From Paraburkholderia ultramafica (GTDB lineage Bacteria; Pseudomonadota; Gammaproteobacteria; Burkholderiales; Burkholderiaceae), in assembly GCF_902859915.1 (NCBI RefSeq), contig NZ_CADIKK010000014.1, forward strand, positions 124,001 to 188,000: a stretch of 64,000 nt of DNA, read 5' to 3'. Every line of letters begins with the position of its first letter. Position 1 is the stretch's first letter. Positions 35,371 through 44,019 of the stretch are shown piece after piece. The translations under genes and the position numbers were made by a program. The notes below the pieces were generated by a model that worked only from the letters and a program-made list of their open reading frames with translations, did not search any database and was not told the DNA's origin.

Positions 35371-36695
35371 CGTCTTTACACGATCGTCACATCAAACCGC
35401 TGATTCTCGCCGGCCTGAACGGCGACAACTGGCATCTCGAAGACTATGTGGCGCGCGGCGGTTACGCCCAGCTGCGCCGCATTCTGGAAGAGAAGATCCC
35501 GCCCGAGCAGGTGATCGCCGACGTCAAGGCGTCGGGTCTGCGCGGCCGTGGCGGCGCAGGCTTCCCGACCGGTCTGAAGTGGAGCTTCATGCCGCGTCAG
35601 TTCCCGGGGCAGAAGTACCTCGTCTGCAATTCGGACGAAGGCGAACCGGGCACGTTCAAAGACCGCGACATCCTGCGCTTCAATCCGCACTCGCTGATCG
35701 AAGGCATGGCCATCGGCGCGTACGCGATGGGTATCACGGTCGGCTACAACTATATTCACGGCGAAATCTGGGAAGTCTACAAACGCTTTGAACAGGCGTT
35801 GGACGAAGCTCGCCGCGCCGGGTTCCTCGGCGAGAACATCATGGGTTCGGGCTTCTCGTTCGAACTGCATGCGCACCACGGTTACGGCGCCTACATCTGC
35901 GGTGAAGAAACCGCGCTGCTCGAATCGCTGGAAGGCAAGAAAGGCCAGCCGCGCTTCAAGCCGCCGTTCCCGGCGAGCTTTGGCGTGTACGGCAAGCCGA
36001 CCACGATCAACAACACCGAGACGTTCGCGGCGGTGCCGTTCCTGCTCGCAATCGGTCCGCAGAATTACCTCGAGATCGGCAAGCCGAACAACGGCGGCAC
36101 GAAGATTTTCTCGGTCTCAGGCGACGTCGAGCGTCCGGGCAATTATGAAATTCCGCTTGGCACGCCGTTCGCCACGCTGATGGAACTCGCCGGCGGCATC
36201 CGCGGCGGCAAGAAGATCAAGGCCGTGATTCCTGGCGGTTCGTCGGCGCCGGTGATCCCGGGCGAGATGATGATGCAGACCGACCTGGACTACGACTCGA
36301 TCGCCAAGGCTGGCTCGATGCTCGGTTCGGGCGCGGTCATCGTGATGGACGAGACGCGCTGCATGGTGCGCTCGCTGTTGCGTCTGTCGTATTTCTATTA
36401 CGAAGAGTCGTGTGGTCAATGCACGCCTTGCCGCGAAGGCACGGGCTGGCTGTACCGCGTCGTACATCGTATCGAGCATGGGCTCGGCCGTCCGGAAGAT
36501 CTGGATCTGCTGAACTCGGTCGCGGAAAACATCATGGGCCGCACGATTTGCGCGCTCGGCGATGCCGCGGCCATGCCGGTTCGCGGCATGCTCAAGCACT
36601 ACTGGGACGAATTCGAGTATCACGTCGCCCACAAGCATTGCCTCACCGGCGGTTATGCCGGCGCGGCAGCGGCGTCGGAAACAGTGGCTGCTTGA
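35367..36695 (+). CDS. nuoF: NADH-quinone oxidoreductase subunit F
   Basis: A 442-residue subunit that binds NADH, FMN and cluster N3. GLRGRGGAGFPTGLKW (near 53-68) is the FMN/NADH glycine-rich loop, and CNSDEGEPGTFKDR contacts FMN. The 4Fe-4S ligands are in ESCGQCTPCREG (near 350) plus a later cysteine in TICALGD. The start overlaps nuoE by four bases (ATGA). Confidence 0.97.
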   Translation: MTSLHDRHIKPLILAGLNGDNWHLEDYVARGGYAQLRRILEEKIPPEQVIADVKASGLRGRGGAGFPTGLKWSFMPRQFPGQKYLVCNSDEGEPGTFKDRDILRFNPHSLIEGMAIGAYAMGITVGYNYIHGEIWEVYKRFEQALDEARRAGFLGENIMGSGFSFELHAHHGYGAYICGEETALLESLEGKKGQPRFKPPFPASFGVYGKPTTINNTETFAAVPFLLAIGPQNYLEIGKPNNGGTKIFSVSGDVERPGNYEIPLGTPFATLMELAGGIRGGKKIKAVIPGGSSAPVIPGEMMMQTDLDYDSIAKAGSMLGSGAVIVMDETRCMVRSLLRLSYFYYEESCGQCTPCREGTGWLYRVVHRIEHGLGRPEDLDLLNSVAENIMGRTICALGDAAAMPVRGMLKHYWDEFEYHVAHKHCLTGGYAGAAAASETVAA

Positions 36696-36828
36696 GTTGG
36701 CCGGCTGAGATGAGCTGGCTGACTGGATAACCACCAGACGAATACGTCAACCGCGGGATTCATCGCCTGAAACGGGCGATGAACAGGCGAACGATTGAGC
36801 GGTAACAGGTTAAGGAAGATTGACCATC

Positions 36829-39162
36829 ATGGTTGAACTTGAAATAGACGGCAAGAAAGTAGAGGTGCCTGAAGGCAGCATGGTGATCCAGGCTGCGCAT
36901 AAGGTCGACACGTACATTCCTCACTTCTGCTATCACAAGAAGCTGTCGATTGCGGCTAACTGCCGGATGTGTCTGGTCGATGTCGAAAAGATGCCGAAGG
37001 CCGTGCCCGCATGTGCGACGCCGGTGTCGGCGGGCATGATCGTGCGCACCAAGTCGGACAAGGCTGTGAAGGGCCAGCAAGCCGTGATGGAATTCCTGCT
37101 GATCAACCACCCGCTGGATTGCCCGATCTGCGACCAGGGCGGCGAATGCCAGTTGCAGGATCTGGCCGTGGGCTACGGCAAGTCGGCGTCGCGCTATAGC
37201 GAAGAAAAGCGCGTGGTGTTCCACAAGAACGTCGGCCCGCTGATCTCGATGGAAGAGATGTCGCGCTGCATTCACTGCACGCGTTGCGTGCGTTTCGGCC
37301 AGGAAGTGGCCGGCGTGATGGAACTCGGCATGCTGGGCCGCGGCGAGCATTCGGAAATCACGTCGTTCGTCGGCAAGACGGTCGACTCCGAACTTTCGGG
37401 CAACATGATCGACCTGTGCCCGGTGGGCGCGCTGACCAGCAAGCCGTTCCGTTACAGCGCGCGCACGTGGGAACTGTCGCGCCGCAAGTCGGTGAGCCCG
37501 CACGATTCGGTCGGCGCGAACCTCGTGGTGCAAGTAAAGAACAATCGCGTGATGCGGGTTCTGCCGTTCGAAAACGAATCCATCAACGAATGCTGGATCT
37601 CGGACAAGGACCGCTTCTCGTACGAAGGCCTGAACAGCCCCGAGCGTCTCACGCAGCCGATGCTCAAGCAAGGCGGCAAGTGGGTCGAAACCGACTGGCA
37701 GACCGCGCTCGACTACGTGGTCAAGGGTCTGAAGGGCATCAAGGGCGACCACGGCGCGAACGCGCTGGCCGCTCTCGGCAGCGCCCACAGCACGGTCGAA
37801 GAGCTGTTCCTGCTGAAGCAGTTCGCGCAGGCGGTCGGCACGCCTAACGTCGACTTCCGTCTGCGTCAGGCGGATTTTTCCGCGCCCGTCAACGGTGCGC
37901 CGTGGCTCGGTACGGCTATCGCCGATCTGTCGAACGTCGACGCCGCACTGGTGATCGGTTCGGATCTGCGTCGCGATCATCCGCTGTTCGCAGCGCGTCT
38001 GCGTCAAGCGGCGAAGGGCGGCGCGAAGCTCACGCTCGTGCAGGCCACCGGCGACGACGCACTGATTCCGCAAGCGCAACGCGTGGTCGCGGCGCCGTCG
38101 GCATGGCTCGACGCGCTGGCCGGTATCGCCGGCGCGATCGCGGAAGCCAACGCAGTTGCGCTGCCGGAAGCGTTCGCCGGCGCGCAGCCTACGGACGCCA
38201 ACAAACAGGTCGCGAAGTCGCTCTCCACCGGCGAACGGCGCCTCGTGCTGCTTGGCAATGCCGCTGTCCGTCATCCGGACTTCGCGGTGATTCATGCCGC
38301 CGCGCAGTGGATTGCGGACGCGACCGGCGCGACGCTGGGCTTCCTCACGGAAACGGCCAACACGGTCGGCGCGCATCTGGTGAACGCGTTGCCGGGCGCG
38401 GGCGGTCTGAATGCCCGCGAAGTGTTCGAGCAACCGCGCAAGGGTTACGTGTTGCTGAACGTCGAGCCGGAATTCGACACGGCCAATCCGGCGCAGGCTT
38501 TGGCCGCGCTGAAGCAGGCTGAGATGGTGGTGGTGATGTCGCCGTTCCAGATCGGCGCCGAATACGCCGACGTGCTGCTGCCGATCGCGCCGTTCACGGA
38601 AACGGCCGGTACGTTCGTCAATGCTGAAGGTACGGTACAGACGTTCAACGGCGTCGTGCGTCCGCTGGGCGACACGCGTCCGGCGTGGAAGGTGTTGCGT
38701 GTGCTGGGCAGCCTGCTGGGCGCGCCGGGCTTCGAATTCGACACGGCTGAAGAAGTGCGCACGGCCGCTCTTGGCGACGGCGAACTGAACTCGCGTCTGT
38801 CGAACCAGACGGGCGTCGCGGTCGCACGCGGCAACGCGCCGAAGGCGGCGGAGGGCAAGTTCGAGCGCATCGCCAACGTGCCGATCTATCACGCCGACGC
38901 GCTGGTGCGTCGCGCGGATTCGCTGCACCTCACCGCAGCGGCACGCGCGGCGAACTCGGTCGGTCTGCCGGCCGCGCTGTTCGACAAACTGGGTTTGAAG
39001 GAAGGCGACGCGGTGCGCGTGCGCCAGGGCGAGCAATCGGTGCAGTTGCCGGCCGTGCGCGACGCAAATCTTGCGGAGACGGTCGTCCGCGTATCGGCGG
39101 CTACGCCTGCCGGTGCGGCGCTGGGCAGCCTGTTCGGTGAACTGCTGGTGGAGAAGGCGTAA
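36829..39162 (+). CDS. nuoG: NADH-quinone oxidoreductase subunit G
   Basis: A 777-residue electron-transfer subunit. The N-terminal 2Fe-2S ferredoxin has CYHKK...CRMC and a further cysteine. The His-Cys3 motif sits in DCPICDQGGECQLQD, and the next cluster in CIHCTRCVRFGQE. The C-terminal half is a degenerate molybdopterin oxidoreductase domain. ATG 36829 gives the conserved VELEIDGKKVEVPEG; a TTG at 36820 is closer to AAGGA and cannot be excluded. It follows nuoF by 133 bases and abuts nuoH. Confidence 0.96.
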   Translation: MVELEIDGKKVEVPEGSMVIQAAHKVDTYIPHFCYHKKLSIAANCRMCLVDVEKMPKAVPACATPVSAGMIVRTKSDKAVKGQQAVMEFLLINHPLDCPICDQGGECQLQDLAVGYGKSASRYSEEKRVVFHKNVGPLISMEEMSRCIHCTRCVRFGQEVAGVMELGMLGRGEHSEITSFVGKTVDSELSGNMIDLCPVGALTSKPFRYSARTWELSRRKSVSPHDSVGANLVVQVKNNRVMRVLPFENESINECWISDKDRFSYEGLNSPERLTQPMLKQGGKWVETDWQTALDYVVKGLKGIKGDHGANALAALGSAHSTVEELFLLKQFAQAVGTPNVDFRLRQADFSAPVNGAPWLGTAIADLSNVDAALVIGSDLRRDHPLFAARLRQAAKGGAKLTLVQATGDDALIPQAQRVVAAPSAWLDALAGIAGAIAEANAVALPEAFAGAQPTDANKQVAKSLSTGERRLVLLGNAAVRHPDFAVIHAAAQWIADATGATLGFLTETANTVGAHLVNALPGAGGLNAREVFEQPRKGYVLLNVEPEFDTANPAQALAALKQAEMVVVMSPFQIGAEYADVLLPIAPFTETAGTFVNAEGTVQTFNGVVRPLGDTRPAWKVLRVLGSLLGAPGFEFDTAEEVRTAALGDGELNSRLSNQTGVAVARGNAPKAAEGKFERIANVPIYHADALVRRADSLHLTAAARAANSVGLPAALFDKLGLKEGDAVRVRQGEQSVQLPAVRDANLAETVVRVSAATPAGAALGSLFGELLVEKA

Positions 39163-40227
39163 ATGAGCTTGTTCGATACGATCAACTCGGGCGGCACCCA
39201 GCTTCTCGGTGTCGCATGGCCCACGGTGTGGGCGCTGGTGCGCATCCTGGTGGTAGCCGTCGTGATCCTGCTGTGCGTGGCTTACCTGATTCTGTGGGAG
39301 CGTAAGCTGATCGGCTGGATGCACGTGCGTCTCGGCCCGAACCGCGTCGGCCCGGCAGGTCTCTTGCAGCCGATCGCCGACGTGCTGAAGCTGTTGCTGA
39401 AAGAAGTGATTCAGCCGGCCCAGGCGAGCCGCTGGATCTACCTGATCGCGCCGATCATGGTGGTGGTGCCGGCCTTCGCGGTGTGGGCGGTGATTCCGTT
39501 CCAGGCGGGCGCGGTGCTCGGCGACATCAACGCGGGTCTGCTGTACGCGATGGCGATTTCGTCGATCGGCGTGTACGGCGTGATTCTGGCCGGTTGGGCG
39601 TCGAACTCGAAGTACGCGTTCCTCGGCGCAATGCGCGCCGCTGCGCAGATGGTCTCGTACGAAATCTCGATGGGCTTCGCGCTCGTCGTCGTGCTGATGA
39701 CGGCCGGCACGCTGAACCTGTCGGGCATCGTCAATTCGCAGGAGCATGGCTTCTTCGCGTCGCACGGCCTGAACTTCCTGTCGTGGAACTGGCTGCCGCT
39801 CCTGCCGATGTTCGTCGTCTACTTCATCTCGGGCATCGCCGAAACGAACCGCCACCCGTTCGACGTGGTGGAGGGCGAGTCGGAAATCGTCGCGGGCCAC
39901 ATGATCGATTACTCGGGGATGGCGTTCGCGCTGTTCTTCCTCGCCGAGTACATCAACATGATCGTGATCTCGGCATTGGCTGCGACACTGTTCCTTGGCG
40001 GCTGGAGCGCACCGTTCGGCTTCCTGTCGTTCATCCCGGGCATCGTATGGCTCGTCGCCAAGGTTTTCTTCCTGTTGTCAGTGTTCATCTGGGCGCGCGC
40101 CACATTCCCGCGCTACCGCTATGACCAGATCATGCGTCTGGGCTGGAAGATCTTCATTCCGGTCTGCGTGGTGTGGCTGGTGGTGGTCGGCTTCTGGATC
40201 ATGTCGCCGTTGAATATCTGGAATTAA
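39163..40227 (+). CDS. nuoH: NADH-quinone oxidoreductase subunit H
   Basis: A 354-residue membrane subunit with about eight spans joining the peripheral and membrane arms. Conserved ERKLIGWMHVRLGPNRVGP and the quinone-tunnel loops (AETNRHPFDVVEGESE, RATFPRYRYDQIM) are intact. Its ATG directly follows the nuoG stop. Confidence 0.97.
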   Translation: MSLFDTINSGGTQLLGVAWPTVWALVRILVVAVVILLCVAYLILWERKLIGWMHVRLGPNRVGPAGLLQPIADVLKLLLKEVIQPAQASRWIYLIAPIMVVVPAFAVWAVIPFQAGAVLGDINAGLLYAMAISSIGVYGVILAGWASNSKYAFLGAMRAAAQMVSYEISMGFALVVVLMTAGTLNLSGIVNSQEHGFFASHGLNFLSWNWLPLLPMFVVYFISGIAETNRHPFDVVEGESEIVAGHMIDYSGMAFALFFLAEYINMIVISALAATLFLGGWSAPFGFLSFIPGIVWLVAKVFFLLSVFIWARATFPRYRYDQIMRLGWKIFIPVCVVWLVVVGFWIMSPLNIWN

Positions 40228-40242
40228 AGGGCGGATGAACCC

Positions 40243-40731
40243 ATGACCGCAATCCAAAACTTCTTCAAGACCTTCTTCCTGACGGAACTGCTCAAGGGCC
40301 TCGCGCTGACCGGACGTTATGCGTTCCAGCGCAAGGTGACGGTGCAGTTCCCGGAAGAGAAGACCCCGATCTCGCCGCGGTTCCGCGGCCTGCATGCGCT
40401 GCGCCGCTATGAGAACGGCGAAGAGCGCTGCATCGCCTGCAAGCTGTGCGAAGCGGTGTGCCCGGCGCTCGCCATCACGATCGAATCGGAAACGCGTGCG
40501 GACAACACCCGTCGCACGACGCGCTACGACATCGACCTGACCAAGTGCATCTTCTGCGGTTTCTGCGAAGAAAGTTGCCCGGTCGATTCGATCGTCGAGA
40601 CGCACATTCTCGAGTATCACGGCGAGAAGCGCGGCGACCTGTACTTCACGAAAGACATGCTGCTGGCCGTCGGCGATCGCTACGAAGCGGAGATCGCTGC
40701 GAACAAGGCAGCCGACGCACCGTATCGTTGA
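40243..40731 (+). CDS. nuoI: NADH-quinone oxidoreductase subunit I
   Basis: A 162-residue ferredoxin-like subunit with two 4Fe-4S clusters (N6a, N6b). The ligands are in CIACKLCEAVCP and CIFCGFCEESCP. The N-terminal amphipathic stretch contacts NuoH. The following 195-base gap before nuoJ is unusually long for this operon. Confidence 0.97.
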   Translation: MTAIQNFFKTFFLTELLKGLALTGRYAFQRKVTVQFPEEKTPISPRFRGLHALRRYENGEERCIACKLCEAVCPALAITIESETRADNTRRTTRYDIDLTKCIFCGFCEESCPVDSIVETHILEYHGEKRGDLYFTKDMLLAVGDRYEAEIAANKAADAPYR

Positions 40732-40813
40732 CGCGCTTTTCGGTTAATGCGGTAAATGCGGCAGTAAATTCAGCAGTAGTGCAGCAGTAACACGGCCTGT
40801 TGTCGGGCCGAGC

Positions 40814-40835
40814 GCCGCGGCCTGAACGCCGCGGC
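40814..40835 (+). repeat. Inverted repeat in the nuoI-nuoJ gap
   Basis: GCCGCGGC (40814-40821) and GCCGCGGC (40828-40835) can pair around a 6-base loop; each arm is itself a palindrome. Upstream are short AGCAGTA-type repeats (40770-40790) and CGGCC/GGGCCG. No T-run follows, so it is more likely an mRNA stability or processing element than a terminator. Confidence 0.4.
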
Positions 40836-40926
40836 ACGGCGCACCTGTGTGGCTGTTCTGGCGATGCGCCAGATGCACGTGCCAAAGAACAATGCCTGAC
40901 GATGGCCTAACGATGAACCGGTAATC

Positions 40927-41613
40927 ATGGAATTCACGACCGTACTGTTCTACATCTTCGCGCTGCTCCTGGTTGTCTCAGGCCTGAAGGTGATCACCTC
41001 GCGCAACCCGGTGGCGTGCGCACTGTTTCTGGTGCTGGCGTTCTTCAACGCAGCCGCCATCTGGATGCTGCTGGAGGCCGAGTTCCTCGCAATCCTGCTG
41101 GTGCTGGTCTATGTCGGCGCGGTGATGGTGCTGTTCCTGTTCGTCGTGATGATGCTGGACATCAATCTCGACGTGCTGCGCAAGGACTTCAAACGCTTCG
41201 TGCCGATGGCCACGGTAGTGGGCGCGATCATCGTGATCGAAACCGCGCTGATCCTGTGGCACGGTTACGGCGCGACCGGCACGGCGCTGCGCGACACCAC
41301 GGCGGCCGCGAACGGCATGGGCGACTGGTCGAACACCCGCCTGATCGGCAAGGTCATCTACACCGACTACATCTTCGCGTTCGAAATTGCCGGCCTCGTG
41401 CTGCTGGTGGCGATCATCGCGGCGATCGCGCTGACCACGAGCCACAAGAAAGACAGCAAGCGCCAGAACGTCAGCGAGCAGGTCAAGGTGCGTGCCCAGG
41501 ACCGTGTGCGCGTCGTGAAGATGGCGTCGGAAAAAACCGCGGCAACCGTCGCGGCAGAAGAAGCCGCCGCAGCGGCGGCAGCGGCCGAGCAGGCCTCTGC
41601 TAAAAACAGCTGA
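40927..41613 (+). CDS. nuoJ: NADH-quinone oxidoreductase subunit J
   Basis: A 228-residue membrane subunit with five spans. LLEAEFLAILLVLVYVGAVM forms the conserved third span with its pi-bulge region. The last 50-55 residues are a charged, then Ala/Glu-rich tail (after SHKKDSKRQ) outside the membrane, longer than in the short versions of NuoJ. nuoK follows 20 bases later. Confidence 0.95.
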   Translation: MEFTTVLFYIFALLLVVSGLKVITSRNPVACALFLVLAFFNAAAIWMLLEAEFLAILLVLVYVGAVMVLFLFVVMMLDINLDVLRKDFKRFVPMATVVGAIIVIETALILWHGYGATGTALRDTTAAANGMGDWSNTRLIGKVIYTDYIFAFEIAGLVLLVAIIAAIALTTSHKKDSKRQNVSEQVKVRAQDRVRVVKMASEKTAATVAAEEAAAAAAAAEQASAKNS

Positions 41614-41633
41614 GCGGACAGGAGATAGAAATC

Positions 41634-41939
41634 ATGTTGACCCTTGCCCATTACCTTGTCCTCGGCGCAATCCTGTTTGCGATCAGCGTCGTCGGCATTT
41701 TCCTGAACCGCCGCAACGTCATCATCATCCTGATGGCGATCGAACTGATGCTGCTCGCGGTGAACACCAATTTCGTCGCGTTCTCGCATTACCTCGGCGA
41801 CGTGCATGGCCAGGTCTTCGTCTTCTTCGTGCTGACGGTTGCAGCGGCGGAAGCGGCGATCGGCCTCGCAATTCTGGTGACCCTGTTCCGTAGTCTCGAC
41901 ACGATCAATGTCGAGGATCTCGATCAGCTCAAAGGTTAA
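41634..41939 (+). CDS. nuoK: NADH-quinone oxidoreductase subunit K
   Basis: A 101-residue subunit with three spans. The proton-channel glutamates are in IELMLLAVNTNFVAF and VAAAEAAIGLAI. The length and ending match the family exactly. Confidence 0.96.
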   Translation: MLTLAHYLVLGAILFAISVVGIFLNRRNVIIILMAIELMLLAVNTNFVAFSHYLGDVHGQVFVFFVLTVAAAEAAIGLAILVTLFRSLDTINVEDLDQLKG

Positions 41940-41956
41940 TTTCAGGAAAAGCGGTT

Positions 41957-44005
41957 ATGTCCACGATACTCAATGAAAACCTGCTGTTGGCCATCCCGTT
42001 GGCACCGCTCGCCGGTTGCCTGGTTGCCGGACTGTTCGGGAAAGCGGTAGGGCGAGCCGGTGCGCACTCGGTCACGATCCTCGGCGTCGCGATCTCGTTC
42101 ATCCTCTCGGCCATCGTCTTCTTCCAGGTGATGGACGGCGCAAGCTTCAATGCGGCCGTTTATCAATGGATGTCGATCGGCAAGACGCAGTTCGAAGTCG
42201 GTTTCCTGGTCGACTCGCTGACGGCGATGATGATGTGCGTGGTGACCTTCGTGTCGCTGATGGTGCACATCTACACGATCGGCTACATGGCCGACGACGA
42301 TGGCTACCAGCGCTTCTTCTCGTACATCTCGCTGTTCACGTTCTCGATGTTGATGCTCGTGATGAGCAACAACTTCCTGCAGCTGTTCTTCGGCTGGGAA
42401 GCGGTGGGCCTGGTGTCGTATCTGCTGATCGGCTTCTACTTCACGCGGCCGAGCGCGATCTACGCGAACATGAAGGCGTTCATCCTGAACCGCATCGGCG
42501 ACTTCGGCTTCCTGCTGGGTATCGGCCTGCTGTTCGCGTTCGCCGGTTCGATGAACTACGGCGACGTGTTCGCGAAGCGCACCGAACTCGCGGCATTGAC
42601 CTTCCCGGGTACCGACTGGGGTCTGCTGACGGTGGCCTGCATCTGCCTGTTCATCGGCGCGATGGGTAAGTCGGCGCAGTTCCCGCTGCACGTCTGGCTG
42701 CCGGATTCGATGGAAGGCCCGACGCCGATTTCCGCGCTGATTCACGCGGCAACCATGGTGACGGCCGGTATCTTCATGGTCACGCGCATGTCGCCGCTGT
42801 TCGAACTGTCGGATAAGGCGCTGTCGTTCGTCATGGTCATCGGCGCGATTACCGCGCTGTTCATGGGCTTCCTCGGGATCGTCCAGAACGACATCAAGCG
42901 CGTGGTGGCTTATTCCACGCTGTCGCAGCTCGGTTACATGACGGTCGCGCTCGGCGCGTCGGCTTACTCCGTCGCCGTGTTCCACTTGATGACCCACGCG
43001 TTCTTCAAGGCGCTGCTGTTCCTCGGCGCGGGTTCGGTGATCATCGGCATGCACCACGATCAGGACATGCGCAACATGGGCGGCCTGCGCAAGTACATGC
43101 CGATCACGTGGATCACGTCGCTGGTCGGCTCGCTGGCGCTGATCGGCACGCCGTTCTTCTCGGGCTTCTACTCGAAAGACTCGATCATCGACGCAGTGAA
43201 GCTGTCGCATCTGCCGGGTGCGGGTTTCGCGTACTTCGCGGTGGTGGCGAGCGTCTTCGTTACCGCGCTGTACTCGTTCCGTATGTACTTCATGGTGTTC
43301 CATGGCAAGGAGCGTTTCCGCGAGCCGAAGCATCCGGAATCGCCGATGGGTGCGGAAGCCGCGTCGCATGGGCATCACGCTCATGCCCATCACGACGACC
43401 ACGCTCACGAGCCGCATGAAACGCCGTGGGTGGTGTGGGTGCCGCTGGTGCTGCTGGCAATCCCGTCGGTGGTGATCGGCGCGATCGGAGTCGGTCCGAT
43501 GCTGTTCGGCGACTTCTTCCAGCACGGCGTGGCGTTCGACAAGGTGATCTACATCAGCGAGAACCATCCGGCGCTGCACGAGATGGCCGAAGAGTTCCAG
43601 GGCTGGGCGTCGATGGGTCTGCACTCGGTGTCGGGTCTGCCGGTCTGGCTTGCGCTCGCGGGCGTGGTGGTCGCGTGGTTCCTGTACCTGGTTCGTCCGG
43701 ATCTGCCGGCTGTCATCAGGCGCGCAGTCGGCCCGATCTACACGTTGCTCGATAACAAGTACTACATGGACAAGATCAACGAAGTCGTGTTTGCGCGGGG
43801 CGCCGTGGCAATTGGCCGTGGTCTCTGGAAGGAAGGCGACGTCGTCGTGATCGACGGCATCGTCAACGGCAGCGCACGCTTTATCGGCTGGTTTGCCGGC
43901 GTGATCCGCTTCCTCCAATCCGGCTACATCTACCACTACGCGTTTGCCATGATTATCGGCATGTTGGGGCTCCTGACCCTGTTTGTAACGCTCGGCGGCA
44001 AATAA
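41957..44005 (+). CDS. nuoL: NADH-quinone oxidoreductase subunit L
   Basis: A 682-residue antiporter-like proton-pumping subunit with the long lateral helix at its C terminus. Key residues appear in FFGWEAVGLVSYLLIGFY, KSAQFPLHVWLPDSMEGPTP, and VAYSTLSQLGYM. An unusual histidine-rich loop of nine histidines spans residues 471-487. Confidence 0.97.
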   Translation: MSTILNENLLLAIPLAPLAGCLVAGLFGKAVGRAGAHSVTILGVAISFILSAIVFFQVMDGASFNAAVYQWMSIGKTQFEVGFLVDSLTAMMMCVVTFVSLMVHIYTIGYMADDDGYQRFFSYISLFTFSMLMLVMSNNFLQLFFGWEAVGLVSYLLIGFYFTRPSAIYANMKAFILNRIGDFGFLLGIGLLFAFAGSMNYGDVFAKRTELAALTFPGTDWGLLTVACICLFIGAMGKSAQFPLHVWLPDSMEGPTPISALIHAATMVTAGIFMVTRMSPLFELSDKALSFVMVIGAITALFMGFLGIVQNDIKRVVAYSTLSQLGYMTVALGASAYSVAVFHLMTHAFFKALLFLGAGSVIIGMHHDQDMRNMGGLRKYMPITWITSLVGSLALIGTPFFSGFYSKDSIIDAVKLSHLPGAGFAYFAVVASVFVTALYSFRMYFMVFHGKERFREPKHPESPMGAEAASHGHHAHAHHDDHAHEPHETPWVVWVPLVLLAIPSVVIGAIGVGPMLFGDFFQHGVAFDKVIYISENHPALHEMAEEFQGWASMGLHSVSGLPVWLALAGVVVAWFLYLVRPDLPAVIRRAVGPIYTLLDNKYYMDKINEVVFARGAVAIGRGLWKEGDVVVIDGIVNGSARFIGWFAGVIRFLQSGYIYHYAFAMIIGMLGLLTLFVTLGGK

Positions 44006-44019
44006 GGCGAGGGACACTA

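Noticed and set aside
36760..39900. A 1046-codon frame antisense to nuoG and nuoH
   Set aside because: The opposite strand encodes well-conserved complex I subunits; the antisense product has biased composition only.
41942..44017. A 691-codon frame antisense to nuoL
   Set aside because: Same cause: a shadow of GC-rich codons, His/Arg/Asp-rich and without motifs.
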